From Monodelphis domestica (taxonomy: Eukaryota; Chordata; Mammalia; Didelphimorphia; Didelphidae): DNA of 64,000 bases. Under the pieces are notes generated by a model. The model had not been told where the DNA came from, ran no database searches, and saw nothing but the letters and a program-made list of their open reading frames with translations. The stretch's first letter is position 1; each line of letters opens with the position of its first letter. Both the position numbers and the translations under genes were made by a program. The stretch covers positions 112,605,520 through 112,669,519 of the forward strand of contig NC_077229.1 in NCBI RefSeq assembly GCF_027887165.1, read 5' to 3'. Of this stretch, positions 22,876 to 33,284 are shown one piece after another.

Positions 22876-23262
22876 ATAGTCCACTCTTTGATCCCCTGAG
22901 ACTGGCTTCTTGACTGTTTCATAAACAAGACACTCCATCTCTCAGGCATTTTCTTTCTCCCAAGCCCAGAAGCTCTCTCTCCCTCTGTCCCAATGCTGAC
23001 CTCCTTGGCTTCTTCTAAATCCCAGCTAAAATCCCTTCTTTACTGGAACCTCTCAATGTCAATGTCTTCTGTGTATTACTGATCTCCTAATTATCTTGTA
23101 TATTCCTTGCTTTGTGTATATTTGTTTGTGTGTTGTCTCCCCCATTAGAATGTAAGCCTCTTGAAGGCAGGGACTCTCTTTTGCCTTTTTTTGTATCCAA
23201 AGTGCTTAGCACAGTGCCTGACTCACAGCAGGTGCTTAACAAATGCTTATTAATTTGTTGCA
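22876..23262 (+). mobile_element. L2 3' region (part 2) with intact tail
   Basis: Continues the L2 after the insertions: CTTCTTCTAAATCCCAGC, then GAATGTAAGCCTCTTGAAGG, CAAAGTGCTTAGCACAGTGC and CTTAACAAATGCTTATTAA. This is the characteristic L2 ending. Confidence 0.85.
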
Positions 23263-23720
23263 GCATTGGGGCAAATGACATAGTCCAGGGGTCCAATGGC
23301 AGGTCAGGTGGCAATACCTATGGGTCCAGAGGACATCAAGCCTAATATGAAGAATCATAGGTTTACTTCTGGATGTTTAGAGAGCCTATCGTCCAGGTGT
23401 GTTTTTACACTAACAATACCTACAACAAAGTATGGCATAGTCTTCTTGTGCTCTGATTTCATAAGACCATATTTGGAATGCTTTACCAGTTTTAAGCAGG
23501 AAATTGCTAAAATGAAGAATGTCAGAGAAAGCCAACCAGAAAGGATGGAGAGGGGGCCCTTCTGTCCCAGCCCAACTGCTCTTCATGTCCCCTTGATTCC
23601 ATTTTCTCCAGCAAAATGTCCCCAGAATCATCTCCTCTTCTCCTTTGCTTTTTCCATTAGTTTTTTCTGTTTACTACAAACACATTCATGTTTCCTCCAT
23701 TGTTAAGCCTTGTTCAGCAT
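23263..23720. other. Unassigned intergenic sequence
   Basis: Short open frames occur on both strands, but none shows a protein motif or coding bias. It may contain decayed LINE sequence. Confidence 0.5.
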
Positions 23721-23724
23721 CTAA

Positions 23725-24009
23725 TGGCTGAAAGAATTCTCTATTATAACATACCTGACAAGTAGTTATCCAGCCTTGACTTGAAAACTTCCCATGAGAA
23801 GCCATAATCTTTTGGTGTAATCTATTCCATTTTTGGATAGTCTAATTATCAACAAGTTTTTCTTGATATTTTACTTCTGCAGCTGCCTGGTACTGCTCCT
23901 GGTTCTTCCTTCTGAAGCCAAAGAGAACAAATCTAATCTCTCTTCTACCTGATGTGAATCTTAAAAACTGCTCAGACTCTACCTTGGAACATTTGGTTAA
24001 GCTATTCCC
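23725..24009 (-). mobile_element. CR1/L3 LINE fragment, antisense (part 1)
   Basis: CAACAAGTTTTTCTTGATATTT then CTTCTGAAGCCAAAGAGAAC, the antisense order of CR1-type 3' regions. It resumes after an LTR insertion. Confidence 0.65.
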
Positions 24010-24655
24010 CATTTAAACAATGGAGGTACTTGATCAGGAATGTATTGGGAATTTAACATTACTCCACCCATACTTAGGCATACTTTAGGGGAAGATAAAG
24101 TTGTAAAACTCCTTACTGAACAATGAAAAAGTCCCTAACTCATACTTATAGTGAGGCCAAAACCTTAAGCAAGGTGGTCTATTTTTAGATCTAATACAAA
24201 AGGGTGCTAAGAACCTATAAAGGTTAAATTAATCACTAAGCGACTTACAAAGGGTAAGCTTAGCAAGAGGTGTGAAGTTTTAGTCTACTCAGAGAAGGTG
24301 ATAACAAAGGAGGTCAGGAGCTCAGAGCTGGGGCCTCTGAACTTAGTTGAGTTTGGAAGCTGAATTGGAGGGTCTCTCTGAACACTGGAGTTTTGCTTGG
24401 AAGACCTTATAGTGAGTGATTAAAGACTTAGTTTTCTCTCTTAAAGAGAAAGACCTAGGCCATTTGGCCTAGGCCTTAGCCTTTTCCTACTATTTCCTCT
24501 TACTCAGTCTCTCTCCCTTCCCTTAATTCCATCATTTGTATTAATTAAACTCTCCATAAAACCCAGCTGACTTGGGTATTTTTCATATTTGGGAATTTTT
24601 CCCATGGCGACCACTTATTTTTGATAAAAATCAAGACACTAAAATTATCTTTACA
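24010..24655 (+). mobile_element. Solo LTR of an old endogenous retrovirus (family A)
   Basis: About 645 bp inserted in a CR1/L3 LINE. Internal landmarks are ATTACTCCACCCATACTTAG near the start, a C/T-rich tract, TTAATTAAACTC as a possible poly(A) signal, GACTTGGGTATTTTTC and the end CTAAAATTATCTTTACA. The second copy at 45716-46440 shares all these blocks in the other orientation. No internal viral genes are present; the CR1 resumes directly. The left border is approximate. Confidence 0.7.
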
Positions 24656-25050
24656 GTTTTGGCAATTCACAGTCTTGAAACCATATTTTCACGGTCACAC
24701 TGAGAGCTGGTCAAATGTCTGAAAACTGTTATTTTCCACCTTCTCCCCTCCTCCTGTTTCCTTCTCCAAGCTAAATATTCCCAGTTATTTCAACATGTTT
24801 GTGTGGCCTAGCCTCAAATCCTTTCATGATCCTGGTTGCCTTCTGGATAGTCTCCATCCTTTTAATATTGGGAATTAAACAGTGCTCAAGATGGTGTCTA
24901 ACCAAGGCGGTATCAAAGGAACTATCGCCTTAATTCTGGAAGCTATGTCTCAAAGTTGCCTAAGATGGCATTGGGTTCTTTTGGCTACCGCTTCATGCTG
25001 CTGACTCATTGGGTTTGCAATTCACTAAAATTCCCATATTTTTTCTAAAC
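24656..25050 (-). mobile_element. CR1/L3 LINE fragment, antisense (part 2)
   Basis: CTTCTCCAAGCTAAATATTC, ATGATCCTGGTTGCCTTCTG and CTGACTCATTGGGTTTGCAA follow the antisense CR1/L3 order seen again at 36.0-36.5 kb. Confidence 0.7.
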
Positions 25051-25138
25051 TACCTAAGTATGCCTCTCATCCTATATTTGAAAAGATGATTACAGCCAGG
25101 ATTCTCTACTTTTGAAACAGAAACCAAGGTAAATGAAT

Positions 25139-25607
25139 TGTAAGAATTAAAATTAAAGAGACTGCTGTAGAGTAATAATTTTATTAAATTAAAAGTAGTA
25201 GAAAGAAAAAAGTAGGTACTTAGCTGGCTCATCTGTGGCCACCATTTTGGGACTCCTTGCTACACTCACCACTGAGTTCAGTCAGTATCATCAATACACG
25301 CTCCAAGACCCCACTTCCTCCTCACCTCACCTTTATAAAGTCTTCTCTGCCCACTAACTCTCACCTGTCACATCTCAGGAGCCAACCATAGTTTTCTAAT
25401 TTGCCTGGGCCGCCTTGGGAATTTTGCTCTGCTGTCTTAAGATATTCTTGGCTGCCTTGCTCCATTTTTCTGGCTGTTGTTCTGCCCTTATGACTAAATT
25501 TATCCAATGATTTTCCTCACATAGTTTTTGCTTTTGGCCCAAGTTCAAACTGATGCCAGGTACCCGTAGTCAAAAAGGGGAAAAGGATAAATTCCCTTTT
25601 CACAAAG
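25139..25607 (-). mobile_element. LTR of an old endogenous retrovirus (family B, copy 1)
   Basis: Opens TGTAAGAATTAAAATTA and AATAATTTTATTAA; contains GGTGGCCACCAT-like sequence (CTGTGGCCACCATTTTGGG), CCCACTAACTCTCACCTGTC and CTTATGACTAAATTTATCC. The copy at 26323 matches these blocks in the same orientation. No viral gene is seen. The right border is approximate. Confidence 0.65.
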
Positions 25608-25624
25608 TGGAAGTGACAATGTAG

Positions 25625-25693
25625 CTTTCAATTGGATTCCCCCATCGCTAGAGGTATTTAAACATGGTGGGATATTTTGAAAGATTTATTTAT
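25625..25693 (+). mobile_element. CR1/L3 3' end fragment
   Basis: CCCCATCGCTAGAGGTATTTA and ACATGGTGGGATATTTTG resemble the sense 3' end of CR1/L3, also seen at 39.4-39.6 kb. It is the target of the U2 insertion. Confidence 0.5.
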
Positions 25694-25694
25694 A

Positions 25695-25727
25695 ATCACT
25701 TTTCGGCCTTTTGGCTAAGATCAAGTG
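25695..25727 (+). pseudogene. RNU2 (pseudogene): U2 snRNA retrocopy, first ~33 nt only
   Basis: ATCACTTTTCGGCCTTTTGG followed by CTAAGATCAAGTG matches the 5' end of U2 snRNA with two mismatches and then stops. It is flanked by near-identical copies of GAAAGATTTATTTATA (25679-25694) and GAAAGATTATTTATA (25727-25741), consistent with LINE-mediated insertion of a 3'-truncated U2. The branch-site recognition region and Sm site are missing, so it cannot be functional. No poly(A) tail is present. Confidence 0.9.
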
Positions 25728-25741
25728 AAAGATTATTTATA

Positions 25742-26322
25742 AAAGAAAATTTAATCTAGCTCTGAGTTCTAGCATCATACTAAGCTCCTTTAAAGGACAA
25801 GTAAAGGATGTAACAAAGGTAGAAACAAAGGCATTGTTCATTAACTGGATATTTGTAGAGGCTTAGTGCAAAGCCTGGGGGCTGTACAAAAAAAAACAAT
25901 CAACATTTTTACTCTAGGAAGTTATGATGGAAATTAAATACTATAGATATAGTCATCTGTAGTAAAAAAATATGCTGAAAGTTGCATAATTCTGTAGAGA
26001 AAGCCTGGGTGTACTTCTCAATTGTGTGTCCATTGTGAAAGAAGACCTGAAGGGATTTGTTTTCAGTATACAAACTTAAGACCTTCCATAACCTCTGCCC
26101 AGAGAGGGAAATAATCTTAATTTTTTAAATTACTAAATTGTTTTTCCTCTTTCCTTCCTGAAAAATGAAAAACAAAACCTTTATTTCAACGACGCATAGA
26201 CAAGAAAAATACATTTCTACAATGGCCACGTCCAAAAAACATGTTTCATTTGAACGCTGAGTGTATCACCATTGTCAGGAGGAAAACCATTGCATAGTTC
26301 ATCTGTAATTGTTCTCTTGAGC
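25742..26322. other. Intergenic sequence with a distal CHRAC1 poly(A) candidate
   Basis: No repeat was recognised with confidence. A - strand AATAAA lies at 26180-26185, but it is separated from CHRAC1 by an LTR, so its use is doubtful. Confidence 0.5.
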
Positions 26323-26745
26323 TGTAAGAAGGAAAATTATAAGACTGGCTGTACACTAATAATTTTATTAATCAAAAGTAAAAGGGGGAAAAGATGGAAA
26401 AAATAAGGGAGATATAAAGGATATTTACCCTATTGCTCCACTAAGCTTGCTATTCTGTGGTGGCCATTAGGGCCCCCTAGCCATGCTCACTGGGAAATCC
26501 AGTCAGCAACAAGTTTGGAAGAGAAGAGCCCAAAATCCACTTTTATCTCAGTTTATCAAACCTTTTCGCCACCCATTAACTCTCATGCATCAGATCTCCA
26601 GAACCAATCTGTCTCAGGATCTCTCTACTCTACTGCTGCCCTTTTCCAGCTGCCATTCTATTCTCATGACTCAATTTACCCAATGATTCCCTTCACACAA
26701 CAGAGTTCAGGCTCACTGCAGTTAGTCAACAAGAGTTGATGATAC
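26323..26745 (-). mobile_element. LTR of an old endogenous retrovirus (family B, copy 2)
   Basis: Opens TGTAAGAAGGAAAATTAT, shares AATAATTTTATTAA, GTGGTGGCCATTAGGG, CCCATTAACTCTCATGCATC and CTCATGACTCAATTTACCC with copy 1. The two copies are about 700 bp apart, both on the - strand. No retroviral genes are visible between them. Confidence 0.65.
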
Positions 26746-26954
26746 TTGTGTGTGTAGGGGGAGGGGGCAGTGAAAATCTTTGCACAGAACATTGAGTTGA
26801 TCAGCATTCTTGGAAAATGTTTTTTTAATGTCACTTGGAACTAGGATTTGAAGTTTCCCCCAAACAACCTGTTGGAAATTATCCGGCTATTTCTTGATTA
26901 TACATTTAGGGTTCTCTAGCAAGTGAGCCTACTGAATGACAATAGCCCAGGCTT

Positions 26955-27530
26955 GTTCTGATTGATGGACCATTTTATTGAAGGAAAATTATGTACATTT
27001 TTTTAAAAATACAGAATGGAAAAATCTTTTACAGTAAAAAAAATAAGCACTCTTTTATCAAACAGTAAAAATTTCTTGCTATACAGAAATTAATATGTAA
27101 TATGCTCTATACTACATATTTAACCAAAAATAAATGAAATGTTCAACTGAAAACGAGTATGGTCCACAAGTAAAATAATTTCATAATATACATATATTAA
27201 TTTACATTTACTATCACTAGATCTTAAATCTATATCAATTAATAAAAAAGATAAGCATTTCATGTTTGTTTCTCTTAAGGATATAGAAGTTCATTGTTCA
27301 ATAAGACAAACAAGATATCAGAATAAATATGCAGCTTAGTGATGCCTTCAAATGTAATGCAAATCAAGTAAATTTTCTTTTAACTCATTCCTCAGACTGA
27401 AATGGATAGATGGATATAAAATTCTGTATGGGGATGAAATGGAACAGCTCTGTATTTTATTTAGGAGAAAGGGGCCTGAGTGGGGTTGGTAGCACAATTT
27501 TGGTTAATTATAAAGTATTGCTTTTATGTT
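26955..27530 (-). other. CHRAC1: Probable CHRAC1 3' UTR
   Basis: AT-rich, repeat-free sequence between the CHRAC1 stop and the AATAAA at 26974. The extent is inferred from position. Confidence 0.6.
26974..26979 (-). promoter_or_regulatory. CHRAC1: Probable CHRAC1 poly(A) signal
   Basis: AATAAA on the - strand, 552 nt after the CHRAC1 stop codon, with no transposon in between. Cleavage would fall near 26950-26960. Confidence 0.6.
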
Positions 27531-27673
27531 TTAAGATTCAGCTTCTTCATCCTCACTCTCATCATCTTCTTCATCCTCCTCTTCTTCCTCTTCCTCATCT
27601 TCTTCTCCTTCCCCCTTCTCTTCCTTAAGCATTTTCAGGTATTTGCTGGCTAAAATCTTCTTTGGTAATATAT
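27531..27673 (-). CDS. CHRAC1: CHRAC1 exon 3 (C-terminal region)
   Basis: Last coding exon of CHRAC15/CHRAC1, after the - strand acceptor TTTCAAG. It completes a split Asp codon, continues ILPKKILASKYLKMLKEEK (the end of the histone fold) and finishes in a run of Glu and Asp to EAES and TAA at 27531-27533. The acidic tail includes seven Glu in a row. The assembled protein is 138 residues, against 131 in human from memory, with the extra residues in the acidic tail. The GAA/GAG-rich tail gives C/T-rich sequence on the + strand. Acidic tails of this kind are known in the CHRAC/Pol epsilon histone-fold pairs, where they modulate DNA binding. Confidence 0.96.
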
Positions 27674-28245
27674 CTTGAAACAAAAATTATTGTATCAGCA
27701 AACTGTTGTAGACAACCACAAACATATTTCCAAGACTACCAACTCCTGCTAGAAATGCCCGTTTCTATCACCTTGTAAAGAATGAAAGAATTTAGGACAG
27801 GCTTTTGGACAACATCAGAAAAACAAATGATAAAAGATATGCCTGTCACTGATTACAGACTAAACTGAATCGCCAGACAGGCTCCTCTCACTGCATTTAA
27901 AATTGACAAGATATGAACTACCTTTGGACAACTGTAACAGTGGGCAAAAACTAAAATATTTTCCGTTGTGATGCTATCCCATAACAGGCAAAAGCTTTGC
28001 TTTTTCTAGAGCTGCAAAGACTAGTTTTGATCTTTGTCTTCAGGGTAGGGGCTGAATCCCCTGATCTGATGAAATCCCTGTTATTCTTGCCAAACCTGCC
28101 AAGCATTCATCTACCTGCATACATACTATATTTAGAAACCTGAGGCAATTTCAATCAGGGAGGGTTTTTATTTTCATGACTGCAATATGAAACCCAAACT
28201 ATAAACTACCAGGCATGTTTACAGGCTGCTTGAAAAGCTAAGTAC
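27674..28245 (-). other. CHRAC1: CHRAC1 intron 2
   Basis: A 572-bp phase-1 intron, donor GTACTT and acceptor CAAG. No repeat or extra exon was recognised. Confidence 0.9.
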
Positions 28246-28372
28246 CTGCAAGAAATTGAAAGGTTTCCGACTCTTCTGCAGTATTTGATAAATCACTGTA
28301 AATAAGTGCTTTCTTCTCCTTTCCACTGCCATGTTTATAGGAATAGGTGGCTAGATATTGAACAAAGAGTTC
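28246..28372 (-). CDS. CHRAC1: CHRAC1 exon 2 (histone-fold core)
   Basis: 127-nt exon between acceptor TTTTAG and donor GTACTT. It encodes ELFVQYLATYSYKHGSGKEK and then a segment ending ESETFQFLA plus one base of the next codon. This is alpha-2 to alpha-3 of the NF-YC/H2A-like histone fold used to pair with POLE3 (CHRAC17). In CHRAC the pair binds DNA and helps ACF1-SNF2H slide nucleosomes. Phase and length agree with exons 1 and 3, giving one uninterrupted reading frame. Confidence 0.97.
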
Positions 28373-30754
28373 CTAAAACAAGATGGAAAAAGATGAAAAT
28401 TCAGGAAACATTCTGGTACTTTGTTTAATTTAGATTCATACCAAGTTTGGATAACTTCAAGTTTAAATTGCATCATAGGCTTTAAGATCACTCCAGGAGG
28501 AATAATGACAACATTACATTGTAGTTATCAGTTTATTGTTGAGGGAAGGGTAGCAAATGGTCATTCTACAAAAATTTATTTTAGATTTACTACTATTTAT
28601 TATTAAGGATTGGTACGGCAATGAATCAGAAACTCAGCCAATGATCAATTACCTACAGTAAAGGAGGATAAAAGTAATGTAGATTATTAAAAAAAAAATC
28701 ACATTTGGCTCTAGAGATGCAATTTTTTTACCTTCCATTTGAATATGGGTATATCTGAAGTTCTGGTAATTCACACCACTGCAAATCAGATAATGAAGCC
28801 AATGAGTTGGGAGTTGTAAAGCTGGCCAGACTTCTTGCTCCCAGCTCAACTCCTCCATGCTGAGGATAGACAAAAATATCTCTTAAACTGATGCAAAGCA
28901 CCAGACTGGACTGTGTTGCACTCCCCAAAGTTTGGCTTGTCTAGTTCACACTTTCTCAGTCAAGGAGGTAATTGTTTTCCAGTTGCTGCTGGATTGGAGG
29001 ATACTTCCAGGGATGAGGTGATATCAGCAAAGGAGTTGGAAAAAGTCTCTAGCCCAAACTTACTGATGAGGCCTTAAAAAATAACACAAGTAAACCCTAT
29101 GACCATCTTGAGAAATAGCAAAGTTAAACAAAAGTCCATTGGCAATGATGAGCTCCAATGAGCTCCAACTAAGAAGACCATTATGTCTAATTCAGAAATA
29201 CTTCAGTTAAAAAAAAAAGTATAACCAAGCATAAAACACTGTGAAATTTACTTTATTCAACCCTAGGCAAGCACTTTGTGTTTAGTTTTGAAACCCATTA
29301 AAGGAAAGAGTTCAGAAGAGAAAAAGTGCTCTTTGGCTGAGGTACATTTTAAAGAAGATTAAAATTATGACAAGCCAGAAGGTTTAAAGCAACCACTATA
29401 AACGAAATTATTCCTGTAAACTCAAAATAGAATTACATCAAGAGGGATTTGGAGACTGTAGAATCATCTGAAATGTAAAGATTGTAGCCACTGACATTGG
29501 TTAGGAAGGGACCTTGCAAAGCATAATGGGATTGTAAGGTAAATCTGGGAGTAAAGCTCTGAAGTCTGAAGGATAACTATAAGGACAGAGCTGCCAATAA
29601 GAATTTTAATTTCAAATATAGATTGCTTACTAGCTCTGTGACTGGACAAGTCACAATTTCTCTGTGCCTCAGGTTCCTCATTTGTAAAATGGGGATAACA
29701 ACAGAACCTATCTCTTAGGGTTGTTGTGAGAACAAAATTAGATATTTGTAAAGCACCTGCAAATAAATCTTAAGGCACTTTTTAAATGCTAGTCGCCTTG
29801 CTATGTCTACTAGATGATCTCTGCTTTTTTTACAACTGCCTTCAGGCCCAGTCTCTATCCAAAATCACAGAAAAAGCACATTCCTTCTCTCAACTCTACA
29901 GTGCAGATTTGTTCTCTAGATTGATTCCGGTCTTGGAATAGAATTTGCAAGGAAGACATAACACAGCTGCAATGTCTCATATTGCATTTGGCCGGGAGAG
30001 TCAAGGGCACTTCCAACCAGTGCTGGGGAAGAACAGAACCTTAGTAAAGGTCACTCACCCCCCAATCTCCAAAAACACCCACACAAAACAAAAATATCCC
30101 AAGGACTGAAAAATGCGGGATGGATTTTTGGGAAAGCTTTTACTTTTAAAATACTATTATCCTCTTCAATTTCCTTTATCAATATATGTCAGTATCTTCC
30201 TAACAGCCTTTATGTTTAAAAAATCCCTCCCGCTGTAATTAAGTTAATCATTTCTGAAGTACTAGACAGGGGTGGAAGGAGAATCAATCATATAACTTTG
30301 TACAGAATGGTTTCCATCCGACGTCCAGAACTTCCTTCTGCCTAGCCTGGCTGTCACGCTTCCTTTGCGTTTTGTCTCGCCGGGATAGGGGCTTTTAGGG
30401 TTGTTCTGCGCTAGTCAATTCCCCCTGGGACCCACAATTCTGCACCCACGAGGAGTACCACGCGGGATCAGTCTCCGCCTAGAGTGCGCCCTCTGCGAGT
30501 CCCACTGGACGTCTTTTTTTTTTTCTTGAAGCGCGTTCCTTCCGGAGGCTTCTCAAGACGGCGGCCAGAAGGCCAGCGACGCGGACTCGTGCTCGCGCCA
30601 GGCTAGGCAGCGCGTGCGTGTGGTGCACAGCGGCTCCCAGGGGGCGGCGCGCGGGACGCGGTCGTTGGGGGAAACTTGAACACCTCCTCTTCTCCCCCTC
30701 CCCCCTTATTTCCCCTCCCTCTGTCCTCTTCCCCTCTCAGCTCCGCCGACTCAC
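28373..30754 (-). other. CHRAC1: CHRAC1 intron 1
   Basis: A 2382-bp phase-0 intron, donor GTGAGT. It has one recognisable MIR-like SINE (29625-29790). The rest is unassigned, and its 5' end is part of the CpG-rich promoter block. Confidence 0.9.
29625..29790 (+). mobile_element. MIR SINE in CHRAC1 intron 1
   Basis: TAGCTCTGTGACTGGACAAG, GTGCCTCAGGTTCCTCATTT, GTAAAATGGGGATAACAACA and TTAGGGTTGTTGTGAG follow MIR consensus order. Antisense to CHRAC1. Confidence 0.85.
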
Positions 30755-30901
30755 CGTGGCCTTGGCCGTGAGCACCAGCGCCTCTTGATTGATGCTGGAC
30801 ACCTCGGGGGAGCTTTTCATGATCACACGGATGCGAGACAAGGGCAGCGAGACCAACCTCTGGTCGCTGCATTTCTCTTTGCCGCCAAACCCGTCCGCCA
30901 T
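30755..30901 (-). CDS. CHRAC1: CHRAC1 exon 1 (start of coding sequence)
   Basis: Exactly 49 codons from ATG (complement of 30901-30899) to the donor GTGAGT, phase 0. It starts MADGFGGKEKCSDQRLVSLP and continues through PLSRIRVIMKSSPEV to LTAKAT, matching CHRAC1 (human begins MADVVVGKDKG from memory). This is the N-terminal tail and first helices of the histone fold; the LSRIRVIMK segment is typical of the NF-YC-like group. The start is chosen by homology, by the good Kozak-like AAGATGGCG context and because it opens the CpG-rich block. Overlapping open frames on both strands here are GC-rich shadows. Confidence 0.97.
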
Positions 30902-30905
30902 CTTG
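30894..30905 (-). promoter_or_regulatory. YY1-type motif overlapping the CHRAC1 start codon
   Basis: On the - strand the start codon lies in GCAAGATGGCGG, which contains the YY1 core AAGATGGCGG. Motif match only. Confidence 0.5.
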
Positions 30906-31170
30906 CCGCCCCCACCCCGGCAGCGGCAGAAATTGCGCGGCCGCCACTATTAAAGCTCCAGCCGCCGCCGCGGCCCCCGCGGCCCCCGCCCTCTCTGATC
31001 TGTCCTCAAGGCAGTTTGACGAATAAAGTTAATTAAAAGGGAACCTCTTTGATCCGCTGCCTCACGGGAAGCGTAGTTCCCTAGAGGTGGGGCCACTGGC
31101 CCTAGTGGAGGGCGGGTCTGAAGGAGGTGACTACAAGTCCCATCATGCTCCACGCCGCCGCTCTCGTGGC

Positions 31171-31734
31171 TGGGTTGAAGGAAAAAGACCCTCTGAACCG
31201 CGTGGATAGTTCGGTTTCTAAATCCACGTTTCTCTTGGTCCCGCCTCCAAGGGCCGGTGTACGAATTTACGTTTTACCTTAGGCTCCGGACGTACTCAAC
31301 CTGCAGGTCTGAGAGGTGGTCATCTTCGTCTTTGATTTACCCCTAACCCCAGCGCCTATAAGGTGTACCGACCTCGATGACGGTATACATCAAATCCTAA
31401 AACTCCTACCTTGGAAAGGATTGTAGAAACGAGCCATCGCTTAATTAACCCCATAAAAGAGCAGAACTAAGCAAACAAAGCACCAGACTCATTTTTCTAT
31501 CCATTTTATCTCCAGAGAAGATTTTGTAAAAATTTATCAACATGTTCATATATAGTCCAGTCCTCTAGTTTTACAGGTGGGGAACAATTCCCACCCGCCA
31601 AAAGAAATTATTAACCCAAGTTATCAAAAACCTTCAAAGAAACTAATATCTCCTTCCTTTTGTGGCTAAACTTGAGAAGCAGGCAGTCCACAAAAGGTTC
31701 CCCTGCTTCGTTTAATCTCTGGTTTTCAACTTCA
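31171..31734. other. Sequence upstream of the CHRAC1 promoter, nothing recognised
   Basis: Declining GC content away from the CpG block. No ORF, repeat or RNA gene was recognised. Confidence 0.6.
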
Positions 31735-32212
31735 ACATTCAATTGAAATTGCTTTCTCCGAAGTTACTAATGATCTCTTAATTGCCAAGTCTTCTGGCTT
31801 TTTCTCTTTCCCCTCGGTTTTTTTTCTCTGCAGCCTGTGATATTGCCTGTCGTTATCTTCACCATACAGTTTTCTCTCCAGGTTAGCTTCTACCTATCTG
31901 ACAGTTCCTTCTCTGTCTCCTTTTCTGGTTCTTCACACAGTTAAGGATCTACTGACAACTGGACTCTTGGGCCTTCTTCCTCTTTATACTATTTCACTTG
32001 GTGACCTTAGCAACATTCAAGGGTTTGATTATCTTAGCTATGTGGAGGATTTTCAAATCCATTTACCTTTGTTTACCTCCAGTATCTCATTTCTAACTGC
32101 CTACTGGACATTTGGAACTGGGTGCTGAGTAGCCATTTTAAACTCCCTAAAATTGAAGTCATTCTCCAAAAAAAAAATCTCCCCTCTTCCAAACTTCCCT
32201 ATTAATGGTTCA
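31735..32212 (+). mobile_element. L2 ORF2 fragment
   Basis: GAAATTGCTTTCTCCGAAGT, TTCTCTGCAGCCTGTGATAT, ATCTGACAGTTCCTTCTCTG and TGGGCCTTCTTCCTCTTTAT follow the L2 reverse-transcriptase order. Frame is broken throughout. Confidence 0.75.
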
Positions 32213-32400
32213 GGGTAGCAGCATTGTCCCAAGTCACCCACTGAAATCCAGTAGCAGGAAAAAAGTCAAGAAGATTGGTGATGACCCAGGCTGAAGTGTA
32301 TGACCATGGGATCTTTGATGTCTACAGCACTTGCTTCAGCCTCCTTCATGGCCATTGGAACAAATTGTTTTCATCCACCCATTTCACTAGGGAAGTCAAA
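32213..32400 (+). mobile_element. Unnamed dispersed repeat X, partial copy
   Basis: Shares AAATCCAGTAGCAGG, ATTGGTGATGACCCAGG, GATCTTTGATGTCT and TTGGAACAAATTGTT with copies at 38.6 kb (reverse) and 50.1 kb. I recognise it as a recurring interspersed repeat but cannot give its family name. Confidence 0.65.
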
Positions 32401-33060
32401 TACTTATAGAAATTACACTTGATAGATAAATAATAATAACCTACACTTATAATAATGCATCACTTTTTAAGTACTTTATTTTACAATACTGTACCAGGTC
32501 TCTAAGCTTCTAAGTCTGCTGTTTTTTCATTTAAGTTTCCATTAGGTTACATTGTTAGGGGTAAGAATAACAACATGAAAGGGGTGCTATGTGAAGGAGG
32601 AAAGACATACAATAATTGGGTGCTTAGAGTCAATAGTTGTTTTTTAAAAGAACCCATAAGACCAATAGGAATTCCTGCCATCCCCAGAAGTCATCATTCA
32701 TTCTCTACTTGACTTTTTCTTCTATTAAAGAAAGAAAAATCCCTTGTAGACCAAAGAGAATCAAAAACTATAATCTATGATTCTAAAACTCAACTAGTTT
32801 CACATAGTACTCACTATGTGCAGATTCAGAAGAAATAGATTACACAGTTCTTCTCTTTGATAAGTTTACAATCTAGTGACAAAGTCAAGATAAAATTATA
32901 AAATAGAACACCATTAAAAATGAAACATCATACACAAAGGCAATAATAACACCCATTAATAAAGGCAATAATAACACATAGATTATATAGTTACATACAC
33001 ACACACATATATATAGTATTTTAAGATTTCAAAGACCTTTAAGTTATAGCTCTCATTAAA
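32401..33060. other. AT-rich sequence with a possible antisense L2 piece
   Basis: GTGCAGATTCAG...TAAGTTTACAATCTAGTGAC near 32815-32880 resembles antisense L2. A short tandem unit AAAGGCAATAATAACAC occurs twice at about 32936-32980. The rest is unassigned. Confidence 0.45.
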
Positions 33061-33061
33061 A

Positions 33062-33215
33062 AAAAAACATAAAAAACCCTTATCTTCTATCTAAGAATCA
33101 ATAACAAGTATTGATTCTAAGGCAGAAGAGTGGTAAGGACTAAGCAGTGGAGACTAAATAACTTGTCCAGAGTCCAGCTAGGAAATTTCTGAGGGCAGAT
33201 TTGAATCCAGGACCT
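33062..33215 (-). mobile_element. tRNA-derived marsupial SINE, antisense
   Basis: CCCTTATCTTCTATCTAAG, GTATTGATTCTAAGGCAGAA and TTTGAATCCAGGACCTG; 5' truncated. Confidence 0.8.
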
Positions 33216-33284
33216 GTTATTTAATCCTCACAACAACCTTAAGAGGCACGTACTATCATTATCCTCATTCTACAGATTAATATC

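Larger units (their letters stand above)
30330..31170 (-). promoter_or_regulatory. CHRAC1: CpG-rich promoter of CHRAC1
   Basis: The only strongly GC- and CpG-rich block outside the L1, spanning exon 1. It contains GGCGGC, CCGCCG and CCCGCGG runs and many CG pairs, whereas the rest of the window is CpG-poor. A housekeeping, TATA-less promoter is expected. The transcription start is probably upstream of 30901 but cannot be placed. Sequence rightwards could also serve a divergent transcript; none is evident. Confidence 0.85.

Noticed and set aside
26180..26185. Distal AATAAA as the main CHRAC1 poly(A) signal
   Set aside because: It would require an LTR within the 3' UTR; the signal at 26974 is nearer and needs no such assumption.
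25139..26745. An intact provirus between the two family B LTRs
   Set aside because: Only about 700 bp separate them and no gag, pol or env sequence is recognisable.
30603..31153. Long frames overlapping CHRAC1 exon 1 on both strands
   Set aside because: CpG-rich sequence lacks stop codons by chance; only the frame with MADGFGGKEK matches CHRAC1 and splices correctly.
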